A stretch of DNA of 64,000 bases from Muricea muricata. Its lineage: Eukaryota; Cnidaria; Anthozoa; Malacalcyonacea; Plexauridae. The first letter of the stretch is position 1, and each line of letters opens with the position of its first letter. Of this stretch, positions 41,385-53,538 are shown piece by piece. The position numbers were made by a program, and so were the translations under genes. The stretch lies in contig OY979717.1 in NCBI GenBank assembly GCA_963855995.1, positions 43,730,107 to 43,794,106 on the forward strand. The letters run 5' to 3'. The notes below the pieces were generated by a model. That model did not search any database and was not told where the DNA came from. It worked only from the letters and a program-made list of their open reading frames with translations.

Positions 41385-43090
41385 ATTAACCGAAATCAGC
41401 AAAGAAATCGAAGAATCCCATGTGATTGACGCGAGAATTACAACGTTTCGGAAAAGGATCAAGGATTCGAAACCGATCGTCAATAATGGACAAAAAGCAT
41501 CACCAGTTTACGTTCAAGAGAACGTTGTTAAGCCGCGTTCACCGAGGCTAACTTTACCGAAATTTTAGGGCGATGTGACGAAATGGACAAGTTTTTAGGG
41601 ATCGTTTAACAGTGCGATACATTCGAATGAAAACCTTGCATCAATCGACAAATTCAAGTAGTTAAAGGCTCATCTAGATGGTACGGCAGCCACAGCTATC
41701 CAAGGGCCTACTCTTATGAGTGAAAACTACACGTCTGCTGTAGAACTATTAAAGGAACGTCTTGGTAAGACTCAATTAATTATTTCTGCCCATATAGATG
41801 GAATTCTTGCGATTCAAACTAGCACAGACGTTTTTGCGATACGCATACGATAAAATCAGTGTAAACGTGCAAGGTTTGGCTTATTTGGGGGTATCTTCAG
41901 ACAAGTATTGGAGTATTTCGATTCCCATTGTTGTGTCAAAGTTGCCTGGTGACGCAAGACTACAAATTGTACGCAAAAATATAAGTGACAATTGGAAAAT
42001 TGATGGACTTCTCAATGCAATTAAAACAGAAATCGAGGCAAGAGAGTCAAGCCAGGGAAGAAAAAAGCGTGGATGACACAGTCATAGAATACCTAGCAAG
42101 AGTAAACCCTAGATATAGCAGTAGGTGGTGATGCCCTATTATCACAAATACAAGAGGATTTTAAAATTCGATGTGTTTTCTGTGATAACCTACATTATTC
42201 AGCCTACGGCAACGTCGTAAAATCCGTTGACAGCCGAAAGCGAATTCTTACAACTTTTTGTTGACGTTACAATTGCCAAGATTGCAAAAAACGCCATCAT
42301 CAGTCAATAAGTGACACAGACGAAACGAGAGATTAAGAAAGAAAAAACGAAGAAAACCAACAAAAGCCTGACGACTCGTAAAAGATTACAACAGCAACGA
42401 GCTATGGAGGAGAAAGCAAAGAAACTTTTGTTCTTTTTCAAACCGCTAGAGCAATTGCACTCGATGAAACCAATGAATGTTCCGTTCCAGTTCGAAACCC
42501 ATTAAACACAGGTAGACAAACGAAACCATCACGCGAAGCGCTCGCGCTCAATATGTTTGGCGGGAATAGGTACACAAGCAAAGATGTGATTGTGTGAAAT
42601 TGCATCTTTACAAACCTAGTAATTGAGAGACTGTAGATATCTCAGCACTGAAGTACGTATACGAAATCGTAATCGTTTTAAGAAGATTTGGGGAAACAGG
42701 TAGTATTGGAATCAAGAACGATCCTGATGTTCATTAAGAGAAACCGGTGGAGAGCGAAATTGTGAGGCTCGTATTTAATGTTGACGACAATCCTTATGAC
42801 GTCAGTCTACCCTGGAAGGAATACTTTTCACCGTCTTCAAGCAATTATCGATGATGTGAGACTCGACTGAAAACATTGCCTAACAAGTTGAAGAACGAAT
42901 CCAACCTAGTTAGTGATTATTACGAAGTAATCAAGGATTATTAAGAAATCAACGAAATCATTCATGAAAGCATGAAACTATTAATCTTTCCAATCCAGGT
43001 CGGCACTCACCAGACCAAGCAGTGAATAGGAAAGAGCGCGAGACAACTAAAGTTCGTGTAGTGTGCGACGGATCCGCAAAACAAGCGAAG
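41385..43090 (+). pseudogene. BEL/Pao gag and protease remnant, unit 3
   Basis: Frame ELTEISKEIEESHVIDARIT (41385) to SPRLTLPKF (41565). Then decayed NENLASIDKFK, LDGTAATAIQGPTLMS and YTSAVELLKERLGKTQLIIS (to 41790), VQGLAYLGVSSDKYWSISIP (41866) and KIDGLLNAIKTEIEAR. The protease region reads VRNPLNTGRQ near 42500: the catalytic D-T-G has become N-T-G. Has the uninterrupted target of the P-like insertion. Confidence 0.75.
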
Positions 43091-43093
43091 GAT

Positions 43094-43525
43094 AATTATT
43101 ATACATTGCAGTTGTTTTATGCGTTGTGATTGGTCAGTTGTATGCAGATAAATGCGACTATCACACAATCTGCAATTACCCAGTTATGTGGTAGCAGATA
43201 ACTGAGTTATCTGCATGTTGAGCCTACGGTGCAGATCATTACAGTATGCGGTATTCGTTGGCATCAATTGTTGGCACGATAACAACATTTTTTATATATT
43301 TTCTGTTTAATTTTCCAAATAAATCTATTCTTTCTTCACCATGCTTATTTTCTTCGCTTACAATGTATAATAAAACAATTATCGGATTCGGCTTTTGGCT
43401 TTTCTGATATGCAAAATTATCAATGTCTCGGTAAGAGTTATCTGCCTCGCCTTCGGCTCGGCTGGTAACTCTTACCTCAGCATTGATAATTCCGCATATC
43501 ACAAAAACCTCATCCAATAATTGTT
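43094..43525. mobile_element. Composite hairpin + TIR MITE in BEL unit 3
   Basis: Core with inverted ends TTATTATACATTG (43096-43108) and CAATGTATAATAA (43361-43373), an inverted CCAAT (GATTGGTCAG, 43129), then a hairpin 43374-43525 (AACAATTAT...ATAATTGTT arms; loop CTCGCCTTCGGCTCGGC). Units 1 and 2 have uninterrupted BEL sequence here (near 26560 and 37205). Opposite-orientation copy at 62386-62852. Confidence 0.75.
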
Positions 43526-43529
43526 TATT

Positions 43530-45755
43530 AAATGACTGTTTAGAAACTGGTGAAAACTACATCCCTCACGTATTTGACCAAAGCATAAAGTTCAGATAGA
43601 ACGCTATCGGTCTTAGAAGCTATATAGAACAGGCTTTCTTCCAAGTGGGAATCAATTTCGAAGATAGAGATATGATTGTTGTACGAAGATCCATTCACTT
43701 TGAATCCTGAGCCAGTTATATATCGTTTTAAACGCCTTCTCTTTGGTTTAAGACCCTTTTCCATCGATTCTAGGACCAACGATCGAAAACCACTGTCGGT
43801 TGTTAGAACAAAGCGAAACTGAAATAGCAGAACTGCTGAAAGATTCCTGATACGTAGACGATTAAATTACTGGGGAAAAGACGCGAGAGCATTCAACATG
43901 TACAAGAAATAAAAAGAAATCATGGCCAAAGGTGGTTTCAATTTCCGCAAGTGGCATTCGAACTCGAGTAATCTGTTGAAACGGGTCAAGAAGGACAGAA
44001 TTCCACGTAAACATTCTGAAACGACATCGAATAATCCAAATGAAGACGACGACAAATAAGCAAACACACATGTGACAGTAAAAATGCTTGAAATGAGCCG
44101 GGATAATGTCACTGACGAGTTTTTCTTTGAATTGAGCTAATTGAGTCGATATGGTTAGTCAATTCCTTGAAACGAACCGGTCCGTTCTTAGGTTCACTGC
44201 AAAGCTATTTGATCTCATCTGGGTTTTAATGCCTTTCACAGTTGTTATGTTTCGACAACTTTGTTTAATTAACACAGCTGGGACTGTGTGTTCGAAGAAG
44301 TACATGTTATTTACCGGATAGAAGGTCTGGATAGGGAGAAACTGTGCCCGAGCTGTTGAAAACGCCTGAGCCCGCTGGGGGCGAGGGCCGTTTTCAAGAG
44401 CAAGGGCACAGTTTCTTCCCATCCGGACCGACGCTGGCGGTAAATAACAGATTAATTCTGCCATTTCAATTTTTTACTGAAAACATTTTTAAATTAAAAT
44501 TTCTTGTACAGGCGATTCAATTTTGCACACGCGAGATTTGAAATAAAGTTGCCATAAATGGTAAAAAACAAACCATATATGGTAGGCGCTAAGGAAAATC
44601 GTTAGTGGTCAGGTTGAGCAGTCCGTATAGGGAAAAACTGGACCGCTCGTCAGCCAATCAGATTACAGGAGTCAGTGGGAAACCGGACGAGGAAAAAATA
44701 GCGAGAACTTTTGCACGATTTGAAGTCCCTAAACGATGTTCGCATTCCTCGTTGTTATTTCCAAGCAGGGGTTCAGCGACGCCTCAAACCGTCCTTACGC
44801 TGCATTTTTGAATTTACGTTCAGTCTATACCGATGGCCGTATGTTAGTTGGTATCGCAGCCTAGAAATCTAAAATCGCACCAATAAGGAAGCAATCGATA
44901 CGACGTTTGGAATTGTGAGGAAATCTTCTACTAGCAAGACTCCTTAATAAAGTTAATTCAAAGTTGACCCATAAGCACTCTTGGAGACATTTTCCGGGTG
45001 AACTTAATCCCGCCGTCATTCAATCACGTGGACAAAATGCTAAGGATACTCCCCTTAATTCAAAGTGTTGGAATTGGCCCAACGATTTTGCAGGAACCAG
45101 AAGACTGGCCAAAGCGTTCTATGCGAAGGCAAAGAAGAATGAACGAGAAACAACTCGCCGAATGGTGAATAACTCCCAATATAAACCTAGTGACTTCGCG
45201 TTTGTTCTGAAATTCAGGGCCAAACTCTAGAATTGCACGAAATCGCATGAAAATCATGAATTGATTTTTAAAGAATTGACTGCTTCAGAGATAAACAAAG
45301 CAGAAATTGTGTATTCATATATGAATTTCGTCCAATGAAGTTCATTCGAAACCGAAATTAAATGAAATATCTCACTCGAGTTAAACTGAAAGATGATAAT
45401 TAGACAATTCCCAAATTTGTTGCGCAATTTGGATTATACATAGATTCACAAAATATCATTCGTTGAGGCGGAAGAATTGGCAACAGTTCTTTGACGTCAA
45501 ACTGGAAACATCCCATTTTGCTCTTTTCGAAAAATCACTTCGTAACTCTGCTACTTTATTCGCACACACACAAGAACACTGTGTGCATTGCACAACGGTA
45601 TACGAGATACGCTCACGGCGTTAAGGGAACAATTTTAGGTGATTAGAGGTGGAGAAGCGGTAAAGAAAAGTATTTCAAAAGTGTGCAATCTGTTTGAAAC
45701 ACGAAGGTCTTCCATTTGGAACTCATTAACCCAGCCATTTACCTCCTTTAGTCGA
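43530..45755 (+). pseudogene. BEL/Pao pol remnant, unit 3
   Basis: Parallel to units 1 and 2 but more diverged: FDQSIKFR-like RT start (43575), LGPTIENH-like region (43770), FFELS-stop-LSRYG, the empty Harbinger site near 44185, and RNase H/NPAVIQSRGQNAKD near 45010. It ends after the segment FETRRSSIWNSL (45715). The integrase and C-terminus are deleted and the sequence passes straight to the LTR. A hairpin MITE lies at 44306-44669. Confidence 0.75.
44306..44669. mobile_element. Hairpin MITE in BEL unit 3
   Basis: Hairpin 44306-44448: GTTATTTACCGGATAGAAGG against its decayed complement; loop GAGCCCGCTGGGGGCGAGGG. About 210 bp follow, including GTCAGCCAATCAGATTACAG near the right border. Absent from the matching place in units 1 and 2. 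Like the other hairpin elements, but a second TIR pair is not clear. Confidence 0.55.
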
Positions 45756-45759
45756 CACT

Positions 45760-45936
45760 TGTAATATTCGTGACGTTTACGTGACATTAATATGTCAATT
45801 TACTCTTAAAAAGTTGTTTGACAAGTTTTTGTACATGATACTTTTTTGTCGTCTTTGTAAGATAAATGGTTGACTTTTGGGTGTAAATGCGAGTGAATTG
45901 TGAGAGATTCAGCGACGATAACAAACGCTTTCTATC
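45760..45936 (+). repeat. BEL/Pao 3' LTR, unit 3
   Basis: About 177 bp from TGTAATATTCGTGACG to TTTCTATCA. Intermediate between the other LTRs; the right end is slightly altered. Confidence 0.65.
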
Positions 45937-46460
45937 ACACTGAACAAGACAAATACAATTCAAGTCTTTCATGTTTTAGCAGAAATGGAAACGGTTTGGT
46001 TCGGATAATCACTTGCAGATATTTAACATAAACTTCCACGGAAATAATCAGTCGAACGTCGAACTTTAAAACAAGATTTTGTGACAATATATACCTAGCA
46101 CAACTCACCAGTTAATAAACAGGATTATAATACAGCTAACACATGACCTCCGACTATGGTTCCAACATTGAGAGAATATGAACGGAAAAATTCATAACAC
46201 ATCCACCATCTCACTTGAAAAAAAAACAGAAGAAAGTTAACTCATTACACAAGGTGACGTTCCGCTTTAATCCCGTTTTTACTTGCCAAGTATTCTAGCA
46301 AATTCATATAAGCCTACAATAAACAATTGCACATTGAAGTAGAAACATAAAACTAGATTTTGTCATAATGTAACCCAATAAATAAACAGGATTATAACAC
46401 AGCTGGCAGGTGACTTGCGACTCGTTTGCAACACTGAGACTAACTTTTAACAAATATATA
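45937..46460. repeat. Inter-element module, unit 3 side
   Basis: Same flank as 30133-30345: ATACCTAGCACAACTCACCA (46091) and TTCATAACACATCCACCATC (46191), then a second, partial copy (AATAAACAGGATTATAACAC, 46380). Shows that the array repeat unit extends beyond the retrotransposon. Confidence 0.6.
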
Positions 46461-46765
46461 AAAAGCAGTAACGATATAAACAATTTTATTGAGTAACGTT
46501 TCGTCTTTACATTAAGACATCTTTAGACTAATGTGTATGGAATAATTGATAACATAAGCTAAATTATTTAGAAGGTGTTATGTCACAAGAGTTACGCTGT
46601 GTAGAGAGGATAGGAAAGTCTAGGAAGGCAGTTACATGACAGACAGAGAAGGACGGGACTATGCCAAGGACAACAACAACTAAAACAACACTAAAGAAGG
46701 ATAAGTGGAATAGATCTACCATGGACATTAAGAGAGGGCTAGAGCTTTGATATCACAAAGCTTTC
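46461..46765 (-). mobile_element. Penelope-like element 3' fragment
   Basis: The left end TATAAACAATTTTATTGAGT is followed by the TTTCGTC...AAGACAT terminus typical of the Penelope copies at 30352-31691. The segment CTACCATGGACATTAAGAGA parallels the GIY-YIG C-terminus of those copies. Only the 3' end is present. Confidence 0.6.
46499..46526 (-). ncRNA. Hammerhead-like core with mutated CUGA
   Basis: Minus strand CTAAAGA (46520-46526), a GTCTT/AAGAC stem, then GAAA (46499-46502). The invariant G of CUGANGA is replaced by A, which should abolish activity. Confidence 0.3.
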
Positions 46766-47587
46766 ATGAATGATTCATTTAAAATTGTCTGATGAAAAGA
46801 TCCATGTTAGTAAACAAAACACAAACATCATGAAAATGCAATGATGACCTTGGGTCATTTGTTCTGCCATGGCCTGCTATTAATGATGCACCACTTTTAC
46901 CTATCACAGATGCTAATTGATAATGATGTCATAATATCATGACTTTATAGAATAAATGTGACATATTATGTTGGTTATCTTACACCTGTTTATACACCAG
47001 AATTTAATCAAATATTTTTCTAGATATTTAAAAAAAGGCGAAATAAGACTATAGGTACTAAGAAATTTTAGTACATTCGTACAATTGCTACAAGTGGACT
47101 CATGAGAAAAGGTAAACACACAAGATAAGGGGTTGAAAGACCTGTATTTGTGGAATTGCGTTACTCAGGTTGTATCAAGTATGGAGCAAAGTTTAACATA
47201 AAATTTTGTAATTTTTGTGGATAAACACACAAGGTATATACTTTGCACAGTGTAAATATTTTCAGCAAACAGTTTACACACTGGAAAATACATATAATAT
47301 CAGAATGCTGTTTGTCTAGCAAGAAGGCAAAAATCTGCTGCTGAACATCAACTATCAGCCAAGCACTATTTTTTTCTATTTTATTAAGCTTCGCCACAAG
47401 GGCAGGATCACCACAACAGCGTGGGCCAATTATTGTGGGCCAGTATAACCTATCCCACACTGTCAACTTTCCATGCGAGAGGCAGCAGGGGTATCCGGAG
47501 GAAACCCACGAGTTTCGGCAGAGCGTAGACTATTCTCTTTCCACATGAGGGCTGAGTTCGAGTCAAACTTATTGGGGAAAAAACTCA
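46766..47587. other. Intergenic with decayed repeat
   Basis: No gene assigned. A minus-strand frame at 47161-47466 has no domain. 47490-47535 (gtatccggaggaaacccacg...) resembles a repeat word I recall from marine invertebrate genomes, origin unknown. Confidence 0.35.
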
Positions 47588-47826
47588 GGGGCCAGTTGTT
47601 CAAAGCTGGGCTAGCGCTAACCCTGGGTTAAAATTTAGCTCACTGTTTAGTTACTGTACTTCTACACATCTGTTTACTTTACAACTTGGGGACCTTAAAC
47701 TACCATCGATTTAGACAACACTTCTGAAGAAATATTTTCAAATTTGTAAACAAACTTCAAGGGAAGTTTAATTTTAATTTTGCATTAACAAAGGGTAAGC
47801 TAACCGGCTTTTGAACAACTGGCCCC
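47588..47826. mobile_element. 239-bp MITE
   Basis: Inverted ends GGGGCCAGTTGTTCAAAGC and CTTTTGAACAACTGGCCCC; the next arm words GCTAACCCTGGGTTA and GGTAAGCTAACC also oppose. No clear duplication. Non-coding. Confidence 0.72.
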
Positions 47827-48120
47827 AGGATTTAGAGGTGAGAGGCGAGTGTCTGATCAATACAACACCAGAGCCCAAACAAAATAACTTCATATAAAAT
47901 TAGCTTTTTTATTTACTGACTTCGGTTATGTTTACGTTCTGTATTGCAAACATGATGTCTCAACACCCTAGTCTAGTCTGTCTTTATTAGGACTGATCTG
48001 CTCTTTCAGATACCTTTCCTTAACTCCATTCAGTTATACCATGATAACTGATGGTAATGTACAAAAGTTGTGGGCAGTGTGTTTGGTAATAGAAATTGTT
48101 AATTGTAGCTGAAGTTCAAA

Positions 48121-48681
48121 AATTCAGCCGGCTTCAGGTAATATTGTCATGAAAGACCGTTTAATATCTTTGCTGAATAGAGCTAAAGATATAACAGGAA
48201 ATGACACACTTGGGGATATCCATGATGTCATTCAAAGACAAAATTGTACGTTAGTGAGAAAGTGTTTGCAACAGCTTACAAACAGTGTGACTTTTAATAA
48301 CTATTTTTAAATTCTTAGTCATACAATGGAGACAAGAAATAATAATTATTTACTATGGTTCCCTCAAGTGAAGTTAGAAACTGAAAACAAGGATTTTATC
48401 ATGGTGGAGCTAAACTTTATAATAGCCTTCCCCTAAAATTAAGAGTGGAACCTCATCTTAGCAAGTTTAAGATTTTGCTTATTGACTTTAAGTTTTAGAT
48501 TTCAACATCATGTGAATTTTAGATATATTTTAGGTTTATACTTGTAATTAAACTAATTCTCTTTTAATTAAACAGGACAAACAATGATAGCAGTTTTATG
48601 TCTATGAAATAAATAGGTGTAAGTACTGACGTTTTCATCCTGTATAAAGATTGAGAAATAATAATAATAATAATAATAATG
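48121..48681 (+). mobile_element. LINE 3' end (RT C-terminus and (AAT)n tail)
   Basis: Conceptual reading with one stop near 48308: GDIHDVIQRQNCTLVRKCLQ, then HTMETRNNNYLLWFPQVKLE and GAKLYNSLPLKLRVEPHLS, the 'YN.LP..LR' C-terminal signature of CR1/RTE-like LINEs. A 3' UTR follows to (AAT)n at 48656-48680. Confidence 0.65.
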
Positions 48682-49784
48682 ACACCAACCAGTGCAAGAT
48701 AATCATGAAAATCAGCAATTTTGAAACAGCAAAGGCAATGTTTTTTGTAAATCCTTATCATTGTAAATTGGCTTGCCTGTATTTTAAAGCTTCTTTTACA
48801 AATTCATTTCTAATAGTGCAAGCTACCATTCTGTGTTCAAAAAGTGTTCATTGTGAAAACACACATTTAAAAAATATATTGTGATCAAATTTGTACAAAT
48901 GTAAATATCTGAAAATTTACTTCAGTTTTTGAAGCATGATCTAAATTAAATACAAATAAAAATTACCATGGCCAGAGATGCTGTACATTAATACATTATA
49001 AATTAAGGTAGGTTATCTTCCAAAAGAATACAAATCTGCATTATTAACAAATGTCATTCTTTGAGTGCCAGTACCAGGTATATACATACCGGTACATAGC
49101 AACATTGGAAAATCAGACCGTCTTGATAAAAACACTGGATTAGAACATGCATAAAAATCTGATAGGTGACAGAGCCAATAAGATTCAGCATCTTAATATT
49201 TTGTTTCTTAAGGTTAGCTACAGACTACAGACTGGAAACAATTTGAAAAGACAGTGAACTCTGTTCAGGTTTGCACTTGTTTTGAACAGTTTCTTGTCTG
49301 AGGGCTTTCAGAAGTAAACCAAAACCTGAATTTCACATCGTTTTGACCTGTTGTTGATTCTAACTAATACTTACTTAGCAAGACGAAGCAAAGGTGACAT
49401 TCATGATAATCCCTGAGCCTCAGGTGAATAATTGTTTCAGTATAATTTCTTTAGTAAAACATGTATAAAGTGCACTGCTTTCACAAATATGGTTCACTTT
49501 GGAAAATTTCTAAAGTAAATTTTGAAGTTTACTTGTAATTTTGAAATATGAGAGAAGTATATACAGCATATGGTATCAGCACATACTTGTGCCTTTATCA
49601 GGGTGATAACAGGGTGACATGAAAACGGTACATCCCGGAGATTGTTTTTTGTCCGACTGCAAAAACAAAGATGGGGTGCAACTGCAAATCAGTAGCGAAA
49701 AAGCAAAATATGTTATGAAAGAGGAGCAATAACTGAAAGATAACTGCAACTGTAAAAAGATATTGTCAGTTGTTTATTTTACAG
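48682..49784. other. AT-rich sequence without recognised feature
   Basis: No domain, repeat pair or splice-bounded frame except the candidate exon that follows. Confidence 0.4.
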
Positions 49785-49912
49785 TTTGTTTTGCAACACA
49801 AAGAGGATTGAAATCTTTTTCATGGCAAACATTACTTGCGACTTATGAAGTTGTAATTTTCCTACTTGCTGACAAAATAATTTCTAGTCCAGAAATTACC
49901 CTTAAACTGCAG
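49785..49912 (+). CDS. Candidate internal exon, unknown protein
   Basis: 128 bp bounded by a strong acceptor (ttgtttattttacag) and donor (gtgagttg). Only one frame is open through it: CFATQRGLKSFSWQTLLATY, then EVVIFLLADKIISSPEIT and LKLQ. I do not recognise the protein and found no partner exons, so this may be chance. Confidence 0.22.
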
Positions 49913-52869
49913 GTGAGTTGTAAACATATTGATAAAAAATATTATTTGTGATTAAATTTCATGTTTAACTATTTTGTTGAAGGGGTGCTGCTTTAATACT
50001 TTTAGTTAAGTCTAATATATGTGACTTGTTTGGCTTTGTTTGTTATATACATGTATGGTTTAAATTGATGGGTGTTTTTTCGTTGTTTTAAAGTACAAAG
50101 CTTGGATTAGAAAACTTCTGCCGAAGTTGAATTTTTTATCTTCAATGTTGTTAGAATGTCTTTTCAGAACTTGCACATTTTTATACTGAAGTTAGAAAAT
50201 TTAATGAGCTTCACTCCCTTGTTTGTTTTCAAACATATCACTTTTGGACAGGGGCAAAGATATATGAAAATTCAGACTGCTGCTGTGGCCAAAAAGATTT
50301 AAGGAAAGTCTAGGATTGCACCGATTAACAAAATAAAAAAATAAATAAATTGCAGTGGAACAAAGGGCACAATAATCTAAGTTTACAGATGGCTCATAGA
50401 TTCTATAGGAATTTATGGGCAGTTTGAAGGACATGCAGTGTATTTTGCACATTCTGGCAAACAAGATCTGGTGAATTGATTAAGCACATCCGAGAATAAA
50501 ATTCTACACTCAATTCCCACAGGTAAATAATCTATTAATATATTTATAAAACAGTGCTTAATATCAGTTCTTACCATATCGCGATAAGTCTCCCTTATGA
50601 AACGACCACAAATCCATGATAAACTTATTGTAATAACGACAAGACGCACTAAATAAGCTTCTTGTCACGGTAGTATACATTTTACTAATGATAAACCAGT
50701 TGCCGCGGAATTTTGTGAGTTGGAACATGAGATAAATACAAATAAATACATGTTCTTTCGAGCGAACGAGCCCGCGGTGCCACACATGATTAATGAAAAA
50801 ACGCCATTTAAGCTCCAATAAATTGAACTTGTAGAAAAAGTTATAATCCTGAGACTTTTTATTTAAAAATGTCGAGCACTTACTTAATTCTCTGTAAAAC
50901 TATCACTAAACACGTATATGTTTGTAATAAAAATCTTATTGTGTATGGATTACCAACTCTGGATCACCACATTTTCGTTGTGTGTCAAAATAATTGTTAC
51001 TGAAATGAAGTTTCGCTCATCCTGCTGTCTAAGACACTGTAGGCTCATTTCTTGTCAGATAGCAGATAATAATTTATAAATCCGCTGTGCTTTGCCAGTT
51101 GTGCAAGACGTTGTTGGACGTGTTACTAAAGTTATGTCAGCTTTACAAACATTAGAAAATGTGTATGCCAAGCGTGCTTGAAAATTTGGGAACATGGAAT
51201 GGAAACTCCAGAGACGGAGTGATTGAATGAATTACTTCGCAGCGTCGGCAAAGTGAGGAAAAGTGGGTGAAGGTAAATATATAATATAGCTTGTCTGATT
51301 TTGTTTCATTGTGATGGTAGAACAATCACGAAAGTCTAATGGAGTATTTGAATAACTGTTTAACCAATGCTATGATGGCAGATCGGCTAAGAGAACGTAA
51401 AAACTATGCCTGACCAGAGTGGCTACGTAACCAAAGCAGATATCAGATATGTATATTTATCATTCTCTTCGTATGCATTGTTAATCCTGATTAGGTAATT
51501 TGCCGGCCAAAAAAGGATGATGAGCATGCATGTTGCCTTTAAAAATTGTAAAGAATGGCTGCTCGCCTTGCTAAACATTTAAAAGGTTTGTGTGTAAAGA
51601 TTGTTGCTCGTTGTTAAAAAGTCTTATAAGAAACTTTGTAAGAGAATGATGAATGAATTATTGTACTCGGTTCTCACAAGATATTGTGATTCGTCGGTGG
51701 CTTCCAGATCACTTATTTGCCTGTGCAATGGCAAATCACCATGTTTTGCTTGCCCTTGTCCATAGAATTGATAGAATCTGGTTGGTCATGTGATACATGG
51801 AATGAGGTTTGTAAGTTATGTTTTCTGGGATACAAAACCATATAAAAGTAGCTGTTGAACCATGATTGTAATAATTAAACTATGTAACATTTTTAGAGCA
51901 ATTTTTGGGAACAAATATGTTTGTGGTCTGCCAGATGAATTTCTTTTGAAATCTATTGTCAATAGAGTTGATTTTAAAAAATTGCTTTGGCAAGATTTGA
52001 ATATATAAACATAATCTTACCCCCAGCTGACCCACAATTAACATGCTAATTAAGTTTTTCTAAAAAAAAGTTTCCTTTTATTAATCGAAATTTAGGGAGA
52101 AAATTATTTGCTGTTGTATCGAAGTACAGCCATTATAGTGATTGTAGTTGAAAATGTTTTACAGATGATTTCGGCTAACTTTTAACTGCATTATTACAAG
52201 CATCACAACACAGATGTCGTCCCTTTGTGAACAAAGTCTGTGATCATCCCCTGAACTAAAGCAAGCCAATCAAATGCTTAATTTACAAACCAGCTTGCAA
52301 AGTCTAAAACAAACTTTTGAAATATTTAATTAATAATATTTTTAGTTTCACTTTCAACAATTATTATGGATTTATTCTTTTCCATGGCAAAGCCGGTAGC
52401 AACAGCTATTTTTCATAACACTGGTTCTCACTTTGTGTATTTTTAACTGAAGCAAAATTTAGTATATTTAGTGCAACTCTTAAATGAACTTGGAATGCAA
52501 AGGCAGTGAGATATGATCCCCCCTCCTACATTTTTGTAGCAATGAAGTTGCTTTTGTCTGATGAAGAGATGCTTGCGTTACTTTACCGACATTATCATTG
52601 CCATTCTACAATTTGCTTTTATGAGCATGTAATATGAGCATGTAATTATTATTTTTAGCGTTTGTAGGGCAACCAAGTTACTGGACCTGTGTAATATAGG
52701 TTGCTCATACCATTGTTTATGTAGATTGTTCAAACATGTTTCCTACTGTACTAAATTGTCTTTTCCATATATTAAAAATTTATGATGCAAAATCAGCTTT
52801 AGTATAGCATTTAACAAGTCAGTTTTTTTAATGAGTGCATTTTTGCAAGTATATTATAGCTTTGTTTAA
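49913..52869. other. Long non-coding stretch
   Basis: About 3 kb with no recognised gene. 51080-51275 ends in gtgaag|gtaaat and could be a non-coding or 5' UTR exon, but there is no further support. Confidence 0.35.
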
Positions 52870-53534
52870 GGTATGGTTGCCGGATTGTTGTTGTATTCAA
52901 TAGGTGTATTATATATTCAATAAATGAAATATATATTCAAATCAATATATTTCCAAATATATATTCAATATATTTCTAAATTATATATTCAATATAGTCC
53001 TAAATATATATTCAATATAGTCTTAAATATATATTCAATTCAATTCAGCACAGTTTCTAATATAATATATATTTAATTCAATACATTTTCAAATATATAT
53101 TCGAAAATAATATATATTCAATAAATTCTGCAATCTAGTATGTCAGCGGAGTAATCAGGTCGGTGGCCTGAAACGTGGTATTAGGGTTAGGGTTAGGGTT
53201 TCTCCAGGTCATTTAGAGAAGACTCCATTGTCTCAAAAACATTTTCCCAAGTTTCAGCTTCTTGCCTTTCGTCCGCCATGTTGTTAAGTGTACATAAAAA
53301 TTCTCGTACATAAAGCATTGCTATCTAGTTTCATTCCGCTGACATACTAGAGTGCAGAATTTATTGAATATATATTTGAAAATGTATTGAATTGAATATA
53401 TATTTAGAACTACATTGAATATATATTTAGAACTATATTGAATATATATTTAGAAATATATTGATTTGAATATGTATTTCAATTATTGAATATATAATAC
53501 ACCTATTGAATATTGCAACAACCCGGCAACCATA
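52870..53534. mobile_element. 665-bp MITE with long AT-rich TIRs and telomere-like loop
   Basis: Ends GGTATGGTTGCCGGATTGTT and complement AACAACCCGGCAACCATA, TTAA at 52866-52869 and 53535-53538. The arms (about 250 bp each) are made of variants of the word ATATATTCAATATAGT. The loop contains TTAGGG repeats at 53181-53200. Confidence 0.75.
53181..53200 (+). repeat. Interstitial TTAGGG repeats
   Basis: Three full TTAGGG units plus TT (TTAGGGTTAGGGTTAGGGTT) inside the MITE loop. TTAGGG is the animal telomere unit. Confidence 0.85.
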
Positions 53535-53538
53535 TTAA

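Noticed and set aside
47161..47466. 101-residue minus-strand frame
   Set aside because: No recognisable domain and lies beside repeat sequence; no partner exon seen.
53181..53200. Chromosome end marked by TTAGGG repeats
   Set aside because: Only three units, inside the loop of a MITE with sequence on both sides; interstitial.
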